NCBI GenBank assembly: GCA_004299305.1
Contig: SCPZ01000080.1
Span: 1-64,000 of the forward strand
DNA length: 64,000 nucleotides
Source: Methylobacter sp.
GTDB lineage: Bacteria; Pseudomonadota; Gammaproteobacteria; Methylococcales; Methylomonadaceae
Reading direction: 5' to 3'
Positions within the stretch are counted from its first letter, which is position 1, and every line of letters starts with the position of its first letter. The notes beneath the pieces are model-generated. The model was given only the letters and a program-made list of their open reading frames with translations. It had not been told where the DNA came from and did not search any database. Both the position numbers and the translations under genes were made by a program. Positions 37,203 through 45,925 of the stretch are shown here, piece by piece.

Positions 37203-38798
37203 ATGAGCGACACTTTGAATTCTATACAGGCAAGAGAAACCGCTAGGCGTAGAACTTTTGCTATTATCTCCCACCCTGACGCGGGTAAAACCACTATTAC
37301 CGAAAAACTATTGCTGTTCGGCGGCGCCATTCAGCTTGCAGGTTCGGTGAAAGGCCGTAAAGCAGCGCGTCATGCGACTTCCGATTGGATGGAAATGGAA
37401 AAGGAGCGGGGTATTTCGGTGACCACTTCGGTGATGCAGTTCGAGCATAACGAGTGCATTATTAACCTGCTCGATACGCCCGGGCATGAGGATTTTTCCG
37501 AAGATACCTACCGTACTTTGACGGCGGTCGATTCTGCGTTGATGGTGATCGACGTTGCCAAAGGTGTTGAAGACCGGACTATCAACCTGATGGAAGTGTG
37601 CCGTTTGCGCACCACGCCGATTCTGACCTTTATTAATAAGCTGGACAGGGAAGGGCGGGAACCGATTGAGTTAATGGACGAGGTCGAAACTGTCCTGAAC
37701 ATCAAATGCGCGCCGATGACTTGGCCTATCGGCATGGGTAAGCGTTTTAAGGGCGTTTATCATCTGTATAAAGATGAGATTCACTTGTTCAGCGCCCAAC
37801 ATGGCGGCAAGATTGCCCAGGCTGAAATCATCAAGGGTTTGGATAATCCAAAGCTCGATGAGTTGTTGGATGACCAAGCCCAGGAACTCAGGGATGAAAT
37901 CGATTTGGTTAAAGGCGCCAGCCATGAATTTCATCTGGAAGACTATTTGGCGGGTAAGCTGACGCCGGTATTTTTCGGCTCGGCGATCAACAATTTCGGG
38001 ATTATCGAGTTACTCGATGCGTTCGCCGAATATGCGCCGTCGCCTAGGCCCAGGGAAGCGGAACAACGCACGGTGTTGCCGGAAGAGCCTGCGTTTAGCG
38101 GCTTTGTCTTTAAAGTCCAGGCCAATATGGACCCGTCTCACCGGGATAGGATCGCTTTTTTAAGGGTGTGCTCCGGTAAATTCGACAAGGGCATGAAGAT
38201 CCATCATGTCCGTATCGGCAAAAATGTCCAGGTCGCCAATGCGATTACCTTTCAGGCCGACACCCGAAAAAGCGTCGAAGAAGCTTATCCAGGCGACATC
38301 ATCGGCCTGCATAATCACGGCACTATCCAGGTTGGCGACACTTTTACTCAGGGCGAAACGCTTAAATACGGCGGCATACCTTATTTTGCGCCGGAATTAT
38401 TCCGCCGGGTGGTGTTAAAAGACCCGTTAAGAGCCAAAGCCTTGCAAAAAGGCTTGGTGCAATTGACTGAAGAAGGCGCTACCCAGTTGTTCAGGCCGTT
38501 AAAAAACAATGACCTGATTTTGGGCGCGGTCGGTGTGTTGCAGTTTGACGTGACCGCGTTCAGGCTTAAAAGCGAATACAATGTCGAATGTGTTTATGAT
38601 GCGATACCCATTTCAGCCGTGCGTTGGGTCAGCTCGGACAAACCGGCCAAGCTCGAAGAGTTTAAGAACAAGGTGTTTGATAATCTGGCCGAAGACGGCG
38701 GCGGTTACCTGGTTTATGTCGCCAACAGCCGAGTTAACCTGCAACTGACCGAAGAGCGTTGGCCGGATATTAAATTCAGCGCGACGCGGGAATTGTAA
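37203..38798 (+). CDS. prfC: Peptide chain release factor 3
   Basis: This 531-residue translational GTPase recycles RF1/RF2 from terminated ribosomes. G1 is SHPDAGKTT near 25, then the ERGISVTTS switch, G3 DTPGHEDF and G4 NKLDRE. Domains II and III follow at normal length, and identity with E. coli RF3 is evident throughout. ATG 37203 (MSDTLNSI) is chosen over an upstream in-frame ATG at 37176, since the family start aligns here. It seems monocistronic. Confidence 0.97.
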   Translation: MSDTLNSIQARETARRRTFAIISHPDAGKTTITEKLLLFGGAIQLAGSVKGRKAARHATSDWMEMEKERGISVTTSVMQFEHNECIINLLDTPGHEDFSEDTYRTLTAVDSALMVIDVAKGVEDRTINLMEVCRLRTTPILTFINKLDREGREPIELMDEVETVLNIKCAPMTWPIGMGKRFKGVYHLYKDEIHLFSAQHGGKIAQAEIIKGLDNPKLDELLDDQAQELRDEIDLVKGASHEFHLEDYLAGKLTPVFFGSAINNFGIIELLDAFAEYAPSPRPREAEQRTVLPEEPAFSGFVFKVQANMDPSHRDRIAFLRVCSGKFDKGMKIHHVRIGKNVQVANAITFQADTRKSVEEAYPGDIIGLHNHGTIQVGDTFTQGETLKYGGIPYFAPELFRRVVLKDPLRAKALQKGLVQLTEEGATQLFRPLKNNDLILGAVGVLQFDVTAFRLKSEYNVECVYDAIPISAVRWVSSDKPAKLEEFKNKVFDNLAEDGGGYLVYVANSRVNLQLTEERWPDIKFSATREL

Positions 38799-38904
38799 TT
38801 TTGCGCTCTTTTAACTTAGTGGCAGTTACGTAGCACATGGGAACGAGGTGAATTACTGGCGTTTACATCTCCTTGCAAGGCTCCTTCAACAGACTCTTAA
38901 ATCT

Positions 38905-39939
38905 ATGCGTGTTCTCACTTTTTTTTATTTAGTTGCGATGGCGTTGTCGATGGGTGCGCTATCGGCAGCAGCGGTGGCGTCTGATACCGATAGTGCTTAT
39001 CGGCTGGGCAGTGGCTATCCTGTAGGTGAAACCGGGTTACGTCTTGGCGGCTATGCCAGTACGCAAGTAGATGTGCCTCGTACTGACCCATGGTCTTTCG
39101 ACTTTACCGATCTTAGTCTGTTCCTGACCTGGGATAATGGTTCACGGTTGCGTTTTTTTTCGGAATTGGAAGTTGGCGATGTTCTGAGTGCAGGCAAGCA
39201 TCAATCGCTGGGAACAAAGAATGCCAGTTTCGAGTTTGAAAGGTTTTATATTGATGCTCTGGTGAATGACGGTCTAACGGTTCGTGTCGGTAAGTTTCTT
39301 ACCCCTATCGGACAATGGAACCTGACTCATGCGTCGCCCTTGGTTTGGACCAGTTCTCGTCCGGTAGTGACAGAAGATTTATTTTCTACCCATGTTTCAG
39401 GGCTTATGTTGCACGGTTCTGTCTCCGTTGCTAACCGTCAGCTTGAATATCGTGTCTATGGTGATGTCACTGATAATATTGATCCGCACCGCTCAGGTGA
39501 TCCTTTTGAAAATGCATTAGGCGCTCATTTGCGGTATTTTCTCAACGACACGTTGCAGATAGGGGCTTCTTTTTCCCATTTTGCCCTAAATGAGATAGAT
39601 CCTATCCGGTATTATTTATCGGGACTTGATATTGCCTGGTCTTATCGGAAATTTGAACTTAGCAGTGAAATAGCTTACCGCACTAATAATAGCGCCAATA
39701 CACCAAACCTTTGGCAAGGTTTTGCTCAAAGTGTGATCCCTGTAAGCCAGCATTGGTTTGTTGTGGGACGTTACGAGTTTTTTGAACAGCAGCAGGATAC
39801 AACAGGGCAAGTCGGCTTGCTGGGACTTGCCTATAGACCTTTGCCGCCTGTGGTCTGGAAGTTGGAATATCGGTTGGGGACGCATAATGAAATGTTGGCT
39901 CCGGATGGTTTGTCAGCGTCTTTTGCGATACTGTTTTAA
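38905..39939 (+). CDS. Outer-membrane beta-barrel/porin-like protein
   Basis: This 344-residue protein has a signal peptide (about 1-25, ending AVA-SD) and an alternating aromatic/polar pattern characteristic of outer-membrane barrels. The C-terminus is SFAILF, a terminal phenylalanine as in porins. No ligand motif is recognised. The TAATG overlap at 39937-39941 couples it to a small periplasmic phosphate-binding-like protein, so the pair probably acts together, perhaps in uptake. An upstream ATG at 38848 is rejected because it would bury the signal peptide. Confidence 0.8.
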   Translation: MRVLTFFYLVAMALSMGALSAAAVASDTDSAYRLGSGYPVGETGLRLGGYASTQVDVPRTDPWSFDFTDLSLFLTWDNGSRLRFFSELEVGDVLSAGKHQSLGTKNASFEFERFYIDALVNDGLTVRVGKFLTPIGQWNLTHASPLVWTSSRPVVTEDLFSTHVSGLMLHGSVSVANRQLEYRVYGDVTDNIDPHRSGDPFENALGAHLRYFLNDTLQIGASFSHFALNEIDPIRYYLSGLDIAWSYRKFELSSEIAYRTNNSANTPNLWQGFAQSVIPVSQHWFVVGRYEFFEQQQDTTGQVGLLGLAYRPLPPVVWKLEYRLGTHNEMLAPDGLSASFAILF

Positions 39940-40382
39940 TGACTATGCGCATAGCTTACTTATTATTTGCCGCTATGTTGTTTGCCTGGTTTCCTGCGCA
40001 GGCTGTCGAACCTTTAGCGGTTATAACCGCTACGAGCAATCCACAAGATACGCTGTCGTTTGATAGCTTAAAACTCATTTACCAGCGTAAAAGTCAAATG
40101 GACGCGGAAGGAAACCGCTGGATCCCCTTAAATTTGCCCATTTCCGATCCCTTACGGCGCGGTTTCTCGCTTGCACTTTTCTCACTGTTGCCGGAAGAAC
40201 AGGACGACTATTGGAATGTTCAATATTTCAACGGCATCAGTCCACCTAAAGTGATGGCTTCCGAAGAAGCCATACTGCGTTTTGTGGCTTCTACAACCGG
40301 GGCTATCGGTTATGTCCGCAAACAAAAAGTGGATGACCGGGTAAAAGTGCTGCGACTCATCACGCCTCCCGCTACAAAATAA
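39939..40382 (+). CDS. Small PstS-like periplasmic binding protein
   Basis: This 147-residue exported protein has a signal peptide 1-22 (ending AQA-VE). The mature domain resembles a single lobe of phosphate ABC-transporter substrate-binding proteins, with LKLIYQRKSQMDAEGNRW and the late TTGAIGYVRKQ segment. It is far shorter than PstS (about 330 residues), but this one-domain form is a recurrent family next to barrel proteins or signalling genes. It overlaps the stop of the upstream barrel gene. Phosphate binding is not proven. Confidence 0.8.
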   Translation: MTMRIAYLLFAAMLFAWFPAQAVEPLAVITATSNPQDTLSFDSLKLIYQRKSQMDAEGNRWIPLNLPISDPLRRGFSLALFSLLPEEQDDYWNVQYFNGISPPKVMASEEAILRFVASTTGAIGYVRKQKVDDRVKVLRLITPPATK

Positions 40383-40842
40383 ATGCATGGATAAAATCAG
40401 TCTTCTTTATAAAGGGAAGGCTAAGGGGAAAAAGCCGACTTTGAACTTCTATATCGAAACTTATTTGGAGTCCAAAGCTGGCTTTGGACGCTTCAAGTCT
40501 TTAGAAAGTGGTGTGCAGTTATTCTTTTTCATACCAAAATTGCAGACATTATTTGCGTAGACTGCAAAAATAAATGCCTGGATTTTTTGTAAGGTAATAT
40601 AAAAATCAAATATAATCAGCGTGTTGAGTTATGGCATGGATAGTGCTTTATCTATTTTAAGGCGGATAAGGTATTTATCACATAACCTTAAGCTAAGAGT
40701 TATTACCGTGTTAAACGAAGATAACTAACAATTACGCCGACTTAAAATCTGCCGATTGCAACCGATTTTTCAGTTCGGTTCGATAGTAAGGTAGGCAGGG
40801 TTAATGAAGTTTATTTTTTATTTAAAATCAGAGGAAAAAATC
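40383..40842. other. Intergenic region upstream of RTX gene
   Basis: This 460-base gap has no convincing gene. Near 40470-40490 is a fragment of the GTAACTACTC element family (GGAGTCCAAAGCTGGCTTTGGAC). The final 200 bases are AT-rich and probably hold the promoter and a long leader for the RTX gene; no box could be assigned reliably. AGAGGA lies 7 bases before the ATG at 40843. Confidence 0.45.
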
Positions 40843-42963
40843 ATGGCAATTACAAAATATGCACAAACGTTCGGCATTCTTGATACTGAAGACGGCACTG
40901 ATACAGCAGATAATGGTCTAGTTAGCGACGATAATATACTCGGTGGCTTGGTCAGCGATCCCTTAAATGGTGGATTGGGAAATGAGACACTTGGTAACGA
41001 CGGCAATGACACTGAAAACGGTAGCGACGGTAATGATAGTTTGTCGGGCGGTTTAGGTCTTGATAGCTTAGTCGGTGGCCTAGGTAATGACCACATTGAC
41101 GGCGGTGACGGTAATGACACTGAAAATGGTGGTGAGGGCGACGACAATTTATTAGGCGGTCTAGGCAATGATGCTTTAAGTGGAGACCTTGGCAATGACA
41201 ATCTCGATGGCGGCGATGGCGCGGATAATCTATCGGGTGGTTTAGGTCTTGACATCTTAGGTGGCGGCTTAGGCAATGATCATCTCGACGGCGGCGAAGG
41301 TGATGACACCGAAAATGGCGGAGATGGCGACGACGATTTGTTAGGCGGTCTAGGTAATGACGCTTTAAACGGAGACCTTGGCAATGACAATCTCGATGGC
41401 GGCGATGGCGCGGATAATTTATCGGGTGGTTTAGGTCTTGACAGTTTAGGCGGCGGCTTAGGCAATGATCATCTCGACGGCGGTGACGGTGATGACACCG
41501 AAAATGGCGGAGATGGCGACGATAATTTATTAGGCGGTCTGGGCAATGACGTTTTAAGCGGAGACCTTGGCAATGACAATCTCGATGGCGGTGATGGCGC
41601 GGATAATTTATCGGGCGGTTTAGGTCTTGATAGTTTAGGCGGCGGCTTAGGCAATGATCGCATCGACGGCGGCGACGGCGACGACAAGGAAAATGGCGGC
41701 GATGGCGACGATAATTTGTTAGGGGGCCTAGGCAATGATGTTTTAAGCGGAGACCTTGGCAATGACAGTCTCGATGGCGGCGATGGCGCGGATAATTTAT
41801 CGGGCGGTTTAGGTCTTGATATTTTAGGCGGCGGCTTAGGCAATGATCGCATCGACGGCGGCGACGGCGATGACACTGAAAATGGCGGCGATGGCGACGA
41901 TAATTTGGTAGGCGGTTTGGGCAATGATTTGCTTGATGGCGGCATAGGTACTGACAGTTTAATCGGTGGTTTAGGTAACGATAATCTTAAAGGCAGCACA
42001 GGCATCGATAATCTCGATGGCGGCGACGGCAATGATTCCTTGGATGGCGGCACTGAAAACGATGTCTTGGACGGCGGTGCAGGCACTGATGGTTTAATCG
42101 GTGGCTTGGGTAACGACAGTCTCACCGGTGGCGCAGGCACTGACAATGTTAGCGGCGGCGATGGTAATGATTCATTGGATGGCGGCACTGAAAACGATGT
42201 TTTAGATGGCGGCACAGGCACTGACAGTTTAGTGGGTGGCTTGGGCGACGATAATCTTAAAGGCAGTGCAGGTACTGACAATCTTAACGGCGGTGACGGC
42301 AATGATTCGTTAGATGGCGGCACTGAAAACGATGTCTTGGACGGTGGCGCAGGCACTGATAGCTTAAACGGCGGTTTTGGTAACGATAATCTTAGCGGTA
42401 GCGCAGGCACTGATAATCTTAACGGCGGTAACGGCAATGATTCATTGAATGGTGGCACTGAAAACGATGTTTTGGACGGCGGCACAGGCAATGACGGCTT
42501 AATCGGCGGTTTGGGTGACGATAGCCTTAACGGTAGTGCGGGCATTGACAATGTTAACGGCGGTGACGGTAACGATACGCTGGCAGGTGGCACAGGAAAT
42601 GACACGCTCAATGGCGGTAATGGCGATGACCTATTAACCAGCGATTCAGGCCGGGATGTGCTAACTGGCGGTGCAGGCGCGGATATTTTCAAATTCTCTA
42701 ATGAGACAAGCTATCTGAAAGATACCATCATCGATTTTACCCAAGGGGACATCATTGACTTAACTGCGATTGATGCTAATACATCAACACCGGAAAATGA
42801 CGCATTTACCTGGGTGACCGATGCTTTCACCGGTGCAGGGCAATTGCGCTACGATGTGGCGAGTCATACCTTATATGGCAATGTGGATGCCGATAATGCA
42901 GTAGAACTTGCTATTCAACTGACTGGCGTGAACAGTCTAGCGGAGGCGGATGTATTGATGTAA
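40843..42963 (+). CDS. RTX repeat protein, type I secreted
   Basis: This 706-residue acidic protein consists almost entirely of calcium-binding RTX nonapeptides of the GGxGNDxLx type from about residue 40 to 620. A C-terminal domain (DIFKFSNETSYLKDTIIDF onward, ending EADVLM) resembles the type I secretion/serralysin C-terminal module. It has no signal peptide, as expected for ABC-type secretion. ATG 40843 has an AGAGGA SD; the 13-residue extension from 40804 is unlikely. There is no catalytic domain, so an adhesin, matrix or S-layer-like role is plausible. Many units read GDGDDTENG or GTENDVLDG rather than the consensus. No secretion genes are nearby. Confidence 0.88.
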   Translation: MAITKYAQTFGILDTEDGTDTADNGLVSDDNILGGLVSDPLNGGLGNETLGNDGNDTENGSDGNDSLSGGLGLDSLVGGLGNDHIDGGDGNDTENGGEGDDNLLGGLGNDALSGDLGNDNLDGGDGADNLSGGLGLDILGGGLGNDHLDGGEGDDTENGGDGDDDLLGGLGNDALNGDLGNDNLDGGDGADNLSGGLGLDSLGGGLGNDHLDGGDGDDTENGGDGDDNLLGGLGNDVLSGDLGNDNLDGGDGADNLSGGLGLDSLGGGLGNDRIDGGDGDDKENGGDGDDNLLGGLGNDVLSGDLGNDSLDGGDGADNLSGGLGLDILGGGLGNDRIDGGDGDDTENGGDGDDNLVGGLGNDLLDGGIGTDSLIGGLGNDNLKGSTGIDNLDGGDGNDSLDGGTENDVLDGGAGTDGLIGGLGNDSLTGGAGTDNVSGGDGNDSLDGGTENDVLDGGTGTDSLVGGLGDDNLKGSAGTDNLNGGDGNDSLDGGTENDVLDGGAGTDSLNGGFGNDNLSGSAGTDNLNGGNGNDSLNGGTENDVLDGGTGNDGLIGGLGDDSLNGSAGIDNVNGGDGNDTLAGGTGNDTLNGGNGDDLLTSDSGRDVLTGGAGADIFKFSNETSYLKDTIIDFTQGDIIDLTAIDANTSTPENDAFTWVTDAFTGAGQLRYDVASHTLYGNVDADNAVELAIQLTGVNSLAEADVLM
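41077..41930 (+). repeat. 189-bp higher-order tandem repeat (about 4.5 copies)
   Basis: Units of 63 residues (seven nonapeptides) start at 41077, 41266, 41455, 41644 and 41833, an exact 189-bp period. The last unit is partial. Confidence 0.92.
41995..42534 (+). repeat. 135-bp higher-order tandem repeat (4 copies)
   Basis: Units of 45 residues (five nonapeptides, each with GTENDVLDG at the third place) start at 41995, 42130, 42265 and 42400, an exact 135-bp period. A diverged partial unit begins at 42535. Confidence 0.92.
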
Positions 42964-43014
42964 GCGCTGGCTTTTTAAGCCGGGGATATTTTTTTTCGCG
43001 GTATAATTGCGCGG

Positions 43015-43060
43015 GGTCGAGTTAGTTTATCAGTGCAGGCTGACTCGGCCTTTTGTTTTT
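43015..43060 (+). terminator. Intrinsic terminator after RTX gene
   Basis: GGTCGAGTTAG (43015-43025) pairs with CTGACTCGGCC (43040-43050) through two G-T pairs, followed directly by TTTTGTTTTT. Confidence 0.8.
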
Positions 43061-43300
43061 AGCCTTGGCTTAACTTAAAACTTATTGGCAAATAAACGCT
43101 CTGTACAGGACATGTTTTTAACTCAACTTAGTTATGGATGTTTCCGCTAGATGTTTAAAAATATAATTATATGAATTATAAGGATACTTTTAAATTTATA
43201 GTTGCTATTTTGTTTGTCTTTGTCCTGGATTTTTCGTTTGCCATTTAACAATAACAGTGTGTTAAATCCCACAAAATTACAAAAAGAAACAGGTGGAACT

Positions 43301-44665
43301 ATGCAAAATTCTATCACTCGAACAAATGCTTCAAGCTCTTCTCTCGTATTTCTATTGGCGTCGGCAGCAAGTTTGCCGCTAATAAGCTCAAATGCCAATG
43401 CTATGCCGAGTTTCGCCAGACAAACAGGTGCTGCTTGCAGTCAATGCCATACCCAATCTTTCGGTCCTAACCTAACCCCGTTTGGACGCGACTTTAAATT
43501 GAGCGGTTATACAATGAGTAGCGGCGGTAGTGATATTAACGCTAAATTACCGCCGATCAGCGCTATGATTACCGGGTCTTTTACCAATACCAACAAAAAT
43601 CAAGACCCGGCTACGCTGCAACCGGGATTCAATAAAAATAACAACTTTACTTTCGATGAAGCCTCGTTGTTTTACGCAGGAAAAATTTATGACCGAGTCG
43701 GTGCGTTTAGTCAGTTGACTTACGACGGTTATTCCGAACGATTGGTTATGGACAAAACCGATATTCGTTTTGCCGATAGTATGGATGTTGGCGAGACACC
43801 TGTTACTTACGGTATTTCCTTGAATAATACGCCCACCGTGCAGGACTTGTGGAATACCACAACCTGGGGATTTCCTTATACGGGAAGCGGCGTACAACCG
43901 GGCGTGGGTTCCAGTGCGTTAATTGATGGCGGACTTGATGCCCAAGTGGGCGGCGCAACGGCCTACACCATGATTGATAATTTGTTGTATCTGGAAGCCG
44001 GGGCTTATGGTTCGTTTTCGTCAAATTTTCAACGGGGATTTGGTATCGCCGCCCCTGATCGGGTTTCGTTGGATGGGCCTGCGCCGTACTGGCGAGTGGC
44101 TTTGCAACAAGATTGGAAAGGACATTTTTTCTCGCTCGGTCAATACGGCATGATTGCCGATGTTGTTCCAGGGCGTGACCGCACTAATGGCGCGAACCGC
44201 TTTACCGATGTCGCTTTCGATGCGACTTACCAATACATGGCAAATCCAAAGCATATCTTTGAAGCAAAAACGACTTATATCTACGAAGACCAACGATTGT
44301 CAGCTGACCGACTTGCTGCGGGTGATCCTTCGACAGGTAAGACGTATTTGAACACCTATAAGTTGAATCTGGCCTACACCTTCGATCAAACTTACGGTGT
44401 TACTTTTGGCTATAACAGGATAACCGGTTCACATTCTCCGCTAATGGATGATACCGGCTTGATTTACGATCAAACCCGGCCTAACAGTGAGTTTTACACC
44501 GCAGAATTGGTTTATGTTCCGTTCGGAAAATCCACTTCGACGCTGAATCCATGGCTGAATTTGCGCACCAGTTTGCAGTATATCGGTTATTCACAAGCTA
44601 ACGGCACTCATACGCAGGCTCAAGATAATAATACCTTTATGGTGAATGGATGGCTGGCGTTCTAA
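43301..44665 (+). CDS. Outer-membrane barrel protein with one c-type heme motif
   Basis: This 454-residue exported protein has a signal peptide (about 1-35, ending ANA-MP). It continues FARQTGAACSQCHTQSFGPNLTPFGRDFKLSGYT, cited by its core CSQCH heme c site and TPFGR motif. The remaining 380 or so residues show beta-barrel-type alternation and end in WLAF with terminal Phe. The family is widespread in beta- and gammaproteobacteria and usually annotated only as cytochrome c-like. AGGTGG precedes the ATG at 43301 by four bases, deciding the start against 43202. A heme at the mouth of a porin suggests electron transfer across the outer membrane (inference). Confidence 0.82.
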   Translation: MQNSITRTNASSSSLVFLLASAASLPLISSNANAMPSFARQTGAACSQCHTQSFGPNLTPFGRDFKLSGYTMSSGGSDINAKLPPISAMITGSFTNTNKNQDPATLQPGFNKNNNFTFDEASLFYAGKIYDRVGAFSQLTYDGYSERLVMDKTDIRFADSMDVGETPVTYGISLNNTPTVQDLWNTTTWGFPYTGSGVQPGVGSSALIDGGLDAQVGGATAYTMIDNLLYLEAGAYGSFSSNFQRGFGIAAPDRVSLDGPAPYWRVALQQDWKGHFFSLGQYGMIADVVPGRDRTNGANRFTDVAFDATYQYMANPKHIFEAKTTYIYEDQRLSADRLAAGDPSTGKTYLNTYKLNLAYTFDQTYGVTFGYNRITGSHSPLMDDTGLIYDQTRPNSEFYTAELVYVPFGKSTSTLNPWLNLRTSLQYIGYSQANGTHTQAQDNNTFMVNGWLAF

Positions 44666-44749
44666 GCTAGGCCTAGGCCGGTAAGTCTGTTTTTGCTGTT
44701 GCTCGAACAGACTTATTCCGGCTGACTTAAGCTATCACAAACAATTACC

Positions 44750-44891
44750 GTAACTACTCCCCACTTTTTAACCGCAAAGCCGATTCTTACTGTCCAAAGC
44801 CAGCTTTGGACTCCAGAAAAATGTGCTATAGGAGTTCAAAGCTGGCTTTGAACATGACCGGAGACAGCATTAGCATAGGGTGAGTAGTTAC
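44750..44891. repeat. GTAACTACTC-family palindromic element, full copy
   Basis: This 142-bp element has ends GTAACTACTC and GAGTAGTTAC (perfect ten-base TIR). It carries an inner palindrome built from CCAAAGCCAGCTTTGGACTCC and GGAGTTCAAAGCTGGCTTTG. It occupies much of the gap 44666-44958 between the two cytochrome genes. Related copies are at 21641-21720 and 28675-28795. Confidence 0.85.
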
Positions 44892-44958
44892 CAATTACCG
44901 ATGTGATGGGTTTTTTTATTGCTCTAACCCCTACCGAACACATTGTCTGGGAATTATT

Positions 44959-45705
44959 ATGTCTGAAAATCGTTACGAAAGAAGAAGATATACCCGCTTT
45001 AAAGATATTTCCGTCAGCGAAAGAATTTTAAATACCGTATTCCTGCTTACCATAGGGCTCGGTTATCTGGCGGCTCTTGCTAATATGTATTACACCCATC
45101 AGGGCCTTGACGGCAAGGCTGGGCTCTCTATGGAAGATGTCGTCATTAGTTATCACGGATCAAGCAGTCAAACGCGATTGGGCAATGCCATTAGAGGCAT
45201 CATGGAGCCTAACCTGAAATATAAAAGCGACAAAGATGTGATCTTGCAATGGATACAACATGGCGCCGACGAGCCGGAATATAACGAAAAAATTGCCCCA
45301 ATATTAGATCGCGACTGTGTTTTGTGTCATACCCCCAGTGTTAACCCGTCTTTACCGGATTTAACTCATTACGCTACCGTATCTGAGGTTGCACATGCAG
45401 GCGGCGCAACAATACCGACTTTAATTCGCGTATCTCATATTCATTTATTTGGTATTGCTTTCATTCTATTTTTTATCGGCAAAATCTTTTTACTTTGCGA
45501 TATCAATGTTTACGTAAAAAGAGTGGCGGTAGTGATTCCTTTTGCGGCAATGTTATTGGATGTCGTTTCATGGTTTATTACCAAATCCACTCCTTCATTT
45601 GCCTATGTCGTTGTTTACAGCGGCGCGTTAATGGGACTTTCTATGGGATTGCAGATTTTACTCAGCATCTATCAAATGTGGTTTTATTCCAAGGAAAAAA
45701 GTTAA
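44959..45705 (+). CDS. Inner-membrane c-type cytochrome-like protein
   Basis: This 248-residue protein has an N-terminal membrane helix (about 23-45), a periplasmic loop with a single heme c motif CVLCH (near 115-119), and a C-terminal block of three or four membrane helices (about 150-245) starting with SHIHLFGIAFILFFIG. The histidines there (HIHLF) could be heme ligands. The ATG follows a GGGAATT purine stretch. It lies 293 bases downstream of the outer-membrane heme protein on the same strand, so a shared electron path is plausible. I do not recognise a named family. Confidence 0.8.
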   Translation: MSENRYERRRYTRFKDISVSERILNTVFLLTIGLGYLAALANMYYTHQGLDGKAGLSMEDVVISYHGSSSQTRLGNAIRGIMEPNLKYKSDKDVILQWIQHGADEPEYNEKIAPILDRDCVLCHTPSVNPSLPDLTHYATVSEVAHAGGATIPTLIRVSHIHLFGIAFILFFIGKIFLLCDINVYVKRVAVVIPFAAMLLDVVSWFITKSTPSFAYVVVYSGALMGLSMGLQILLSIYQMWFYSKEKS

Positions 45706-45925
45706 GGGCTAGGGGGCTAATACTGTTGACTTAGGTGATTTCCAATAATGAATTGTGACTCCTGTTTTTTCTACGGATTAGATTCTTGAAGGGTGCTTAT
45801 TTTGGAAAGCATCTAAGTCAAAACCGCTGAAAATTTCGATGGGATATGCCGAATTCTCGATTTTGTTTGTGATGCCAACAAAATAACAATCATTTCATAT
45901 CAATATAAAAAGGACTGTGTATCTT

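Noticed and set aside
41469-42692. 407-codon open frame on the minus strand rich in Pro/Ser/Leu
   Set aside because: It is the mirror of the RTX repeats on the plus strand (Gly-Asp codons read backward). The plus-strand frame has the SD, a secretion-type C-terminus and a terminator.
40843-42963. Regular tandem repeats considered as a CRISPR array
   Set aside because: Units are in-frame, contiguous 189-bp and 135-bp coding repeats without unique spacers.
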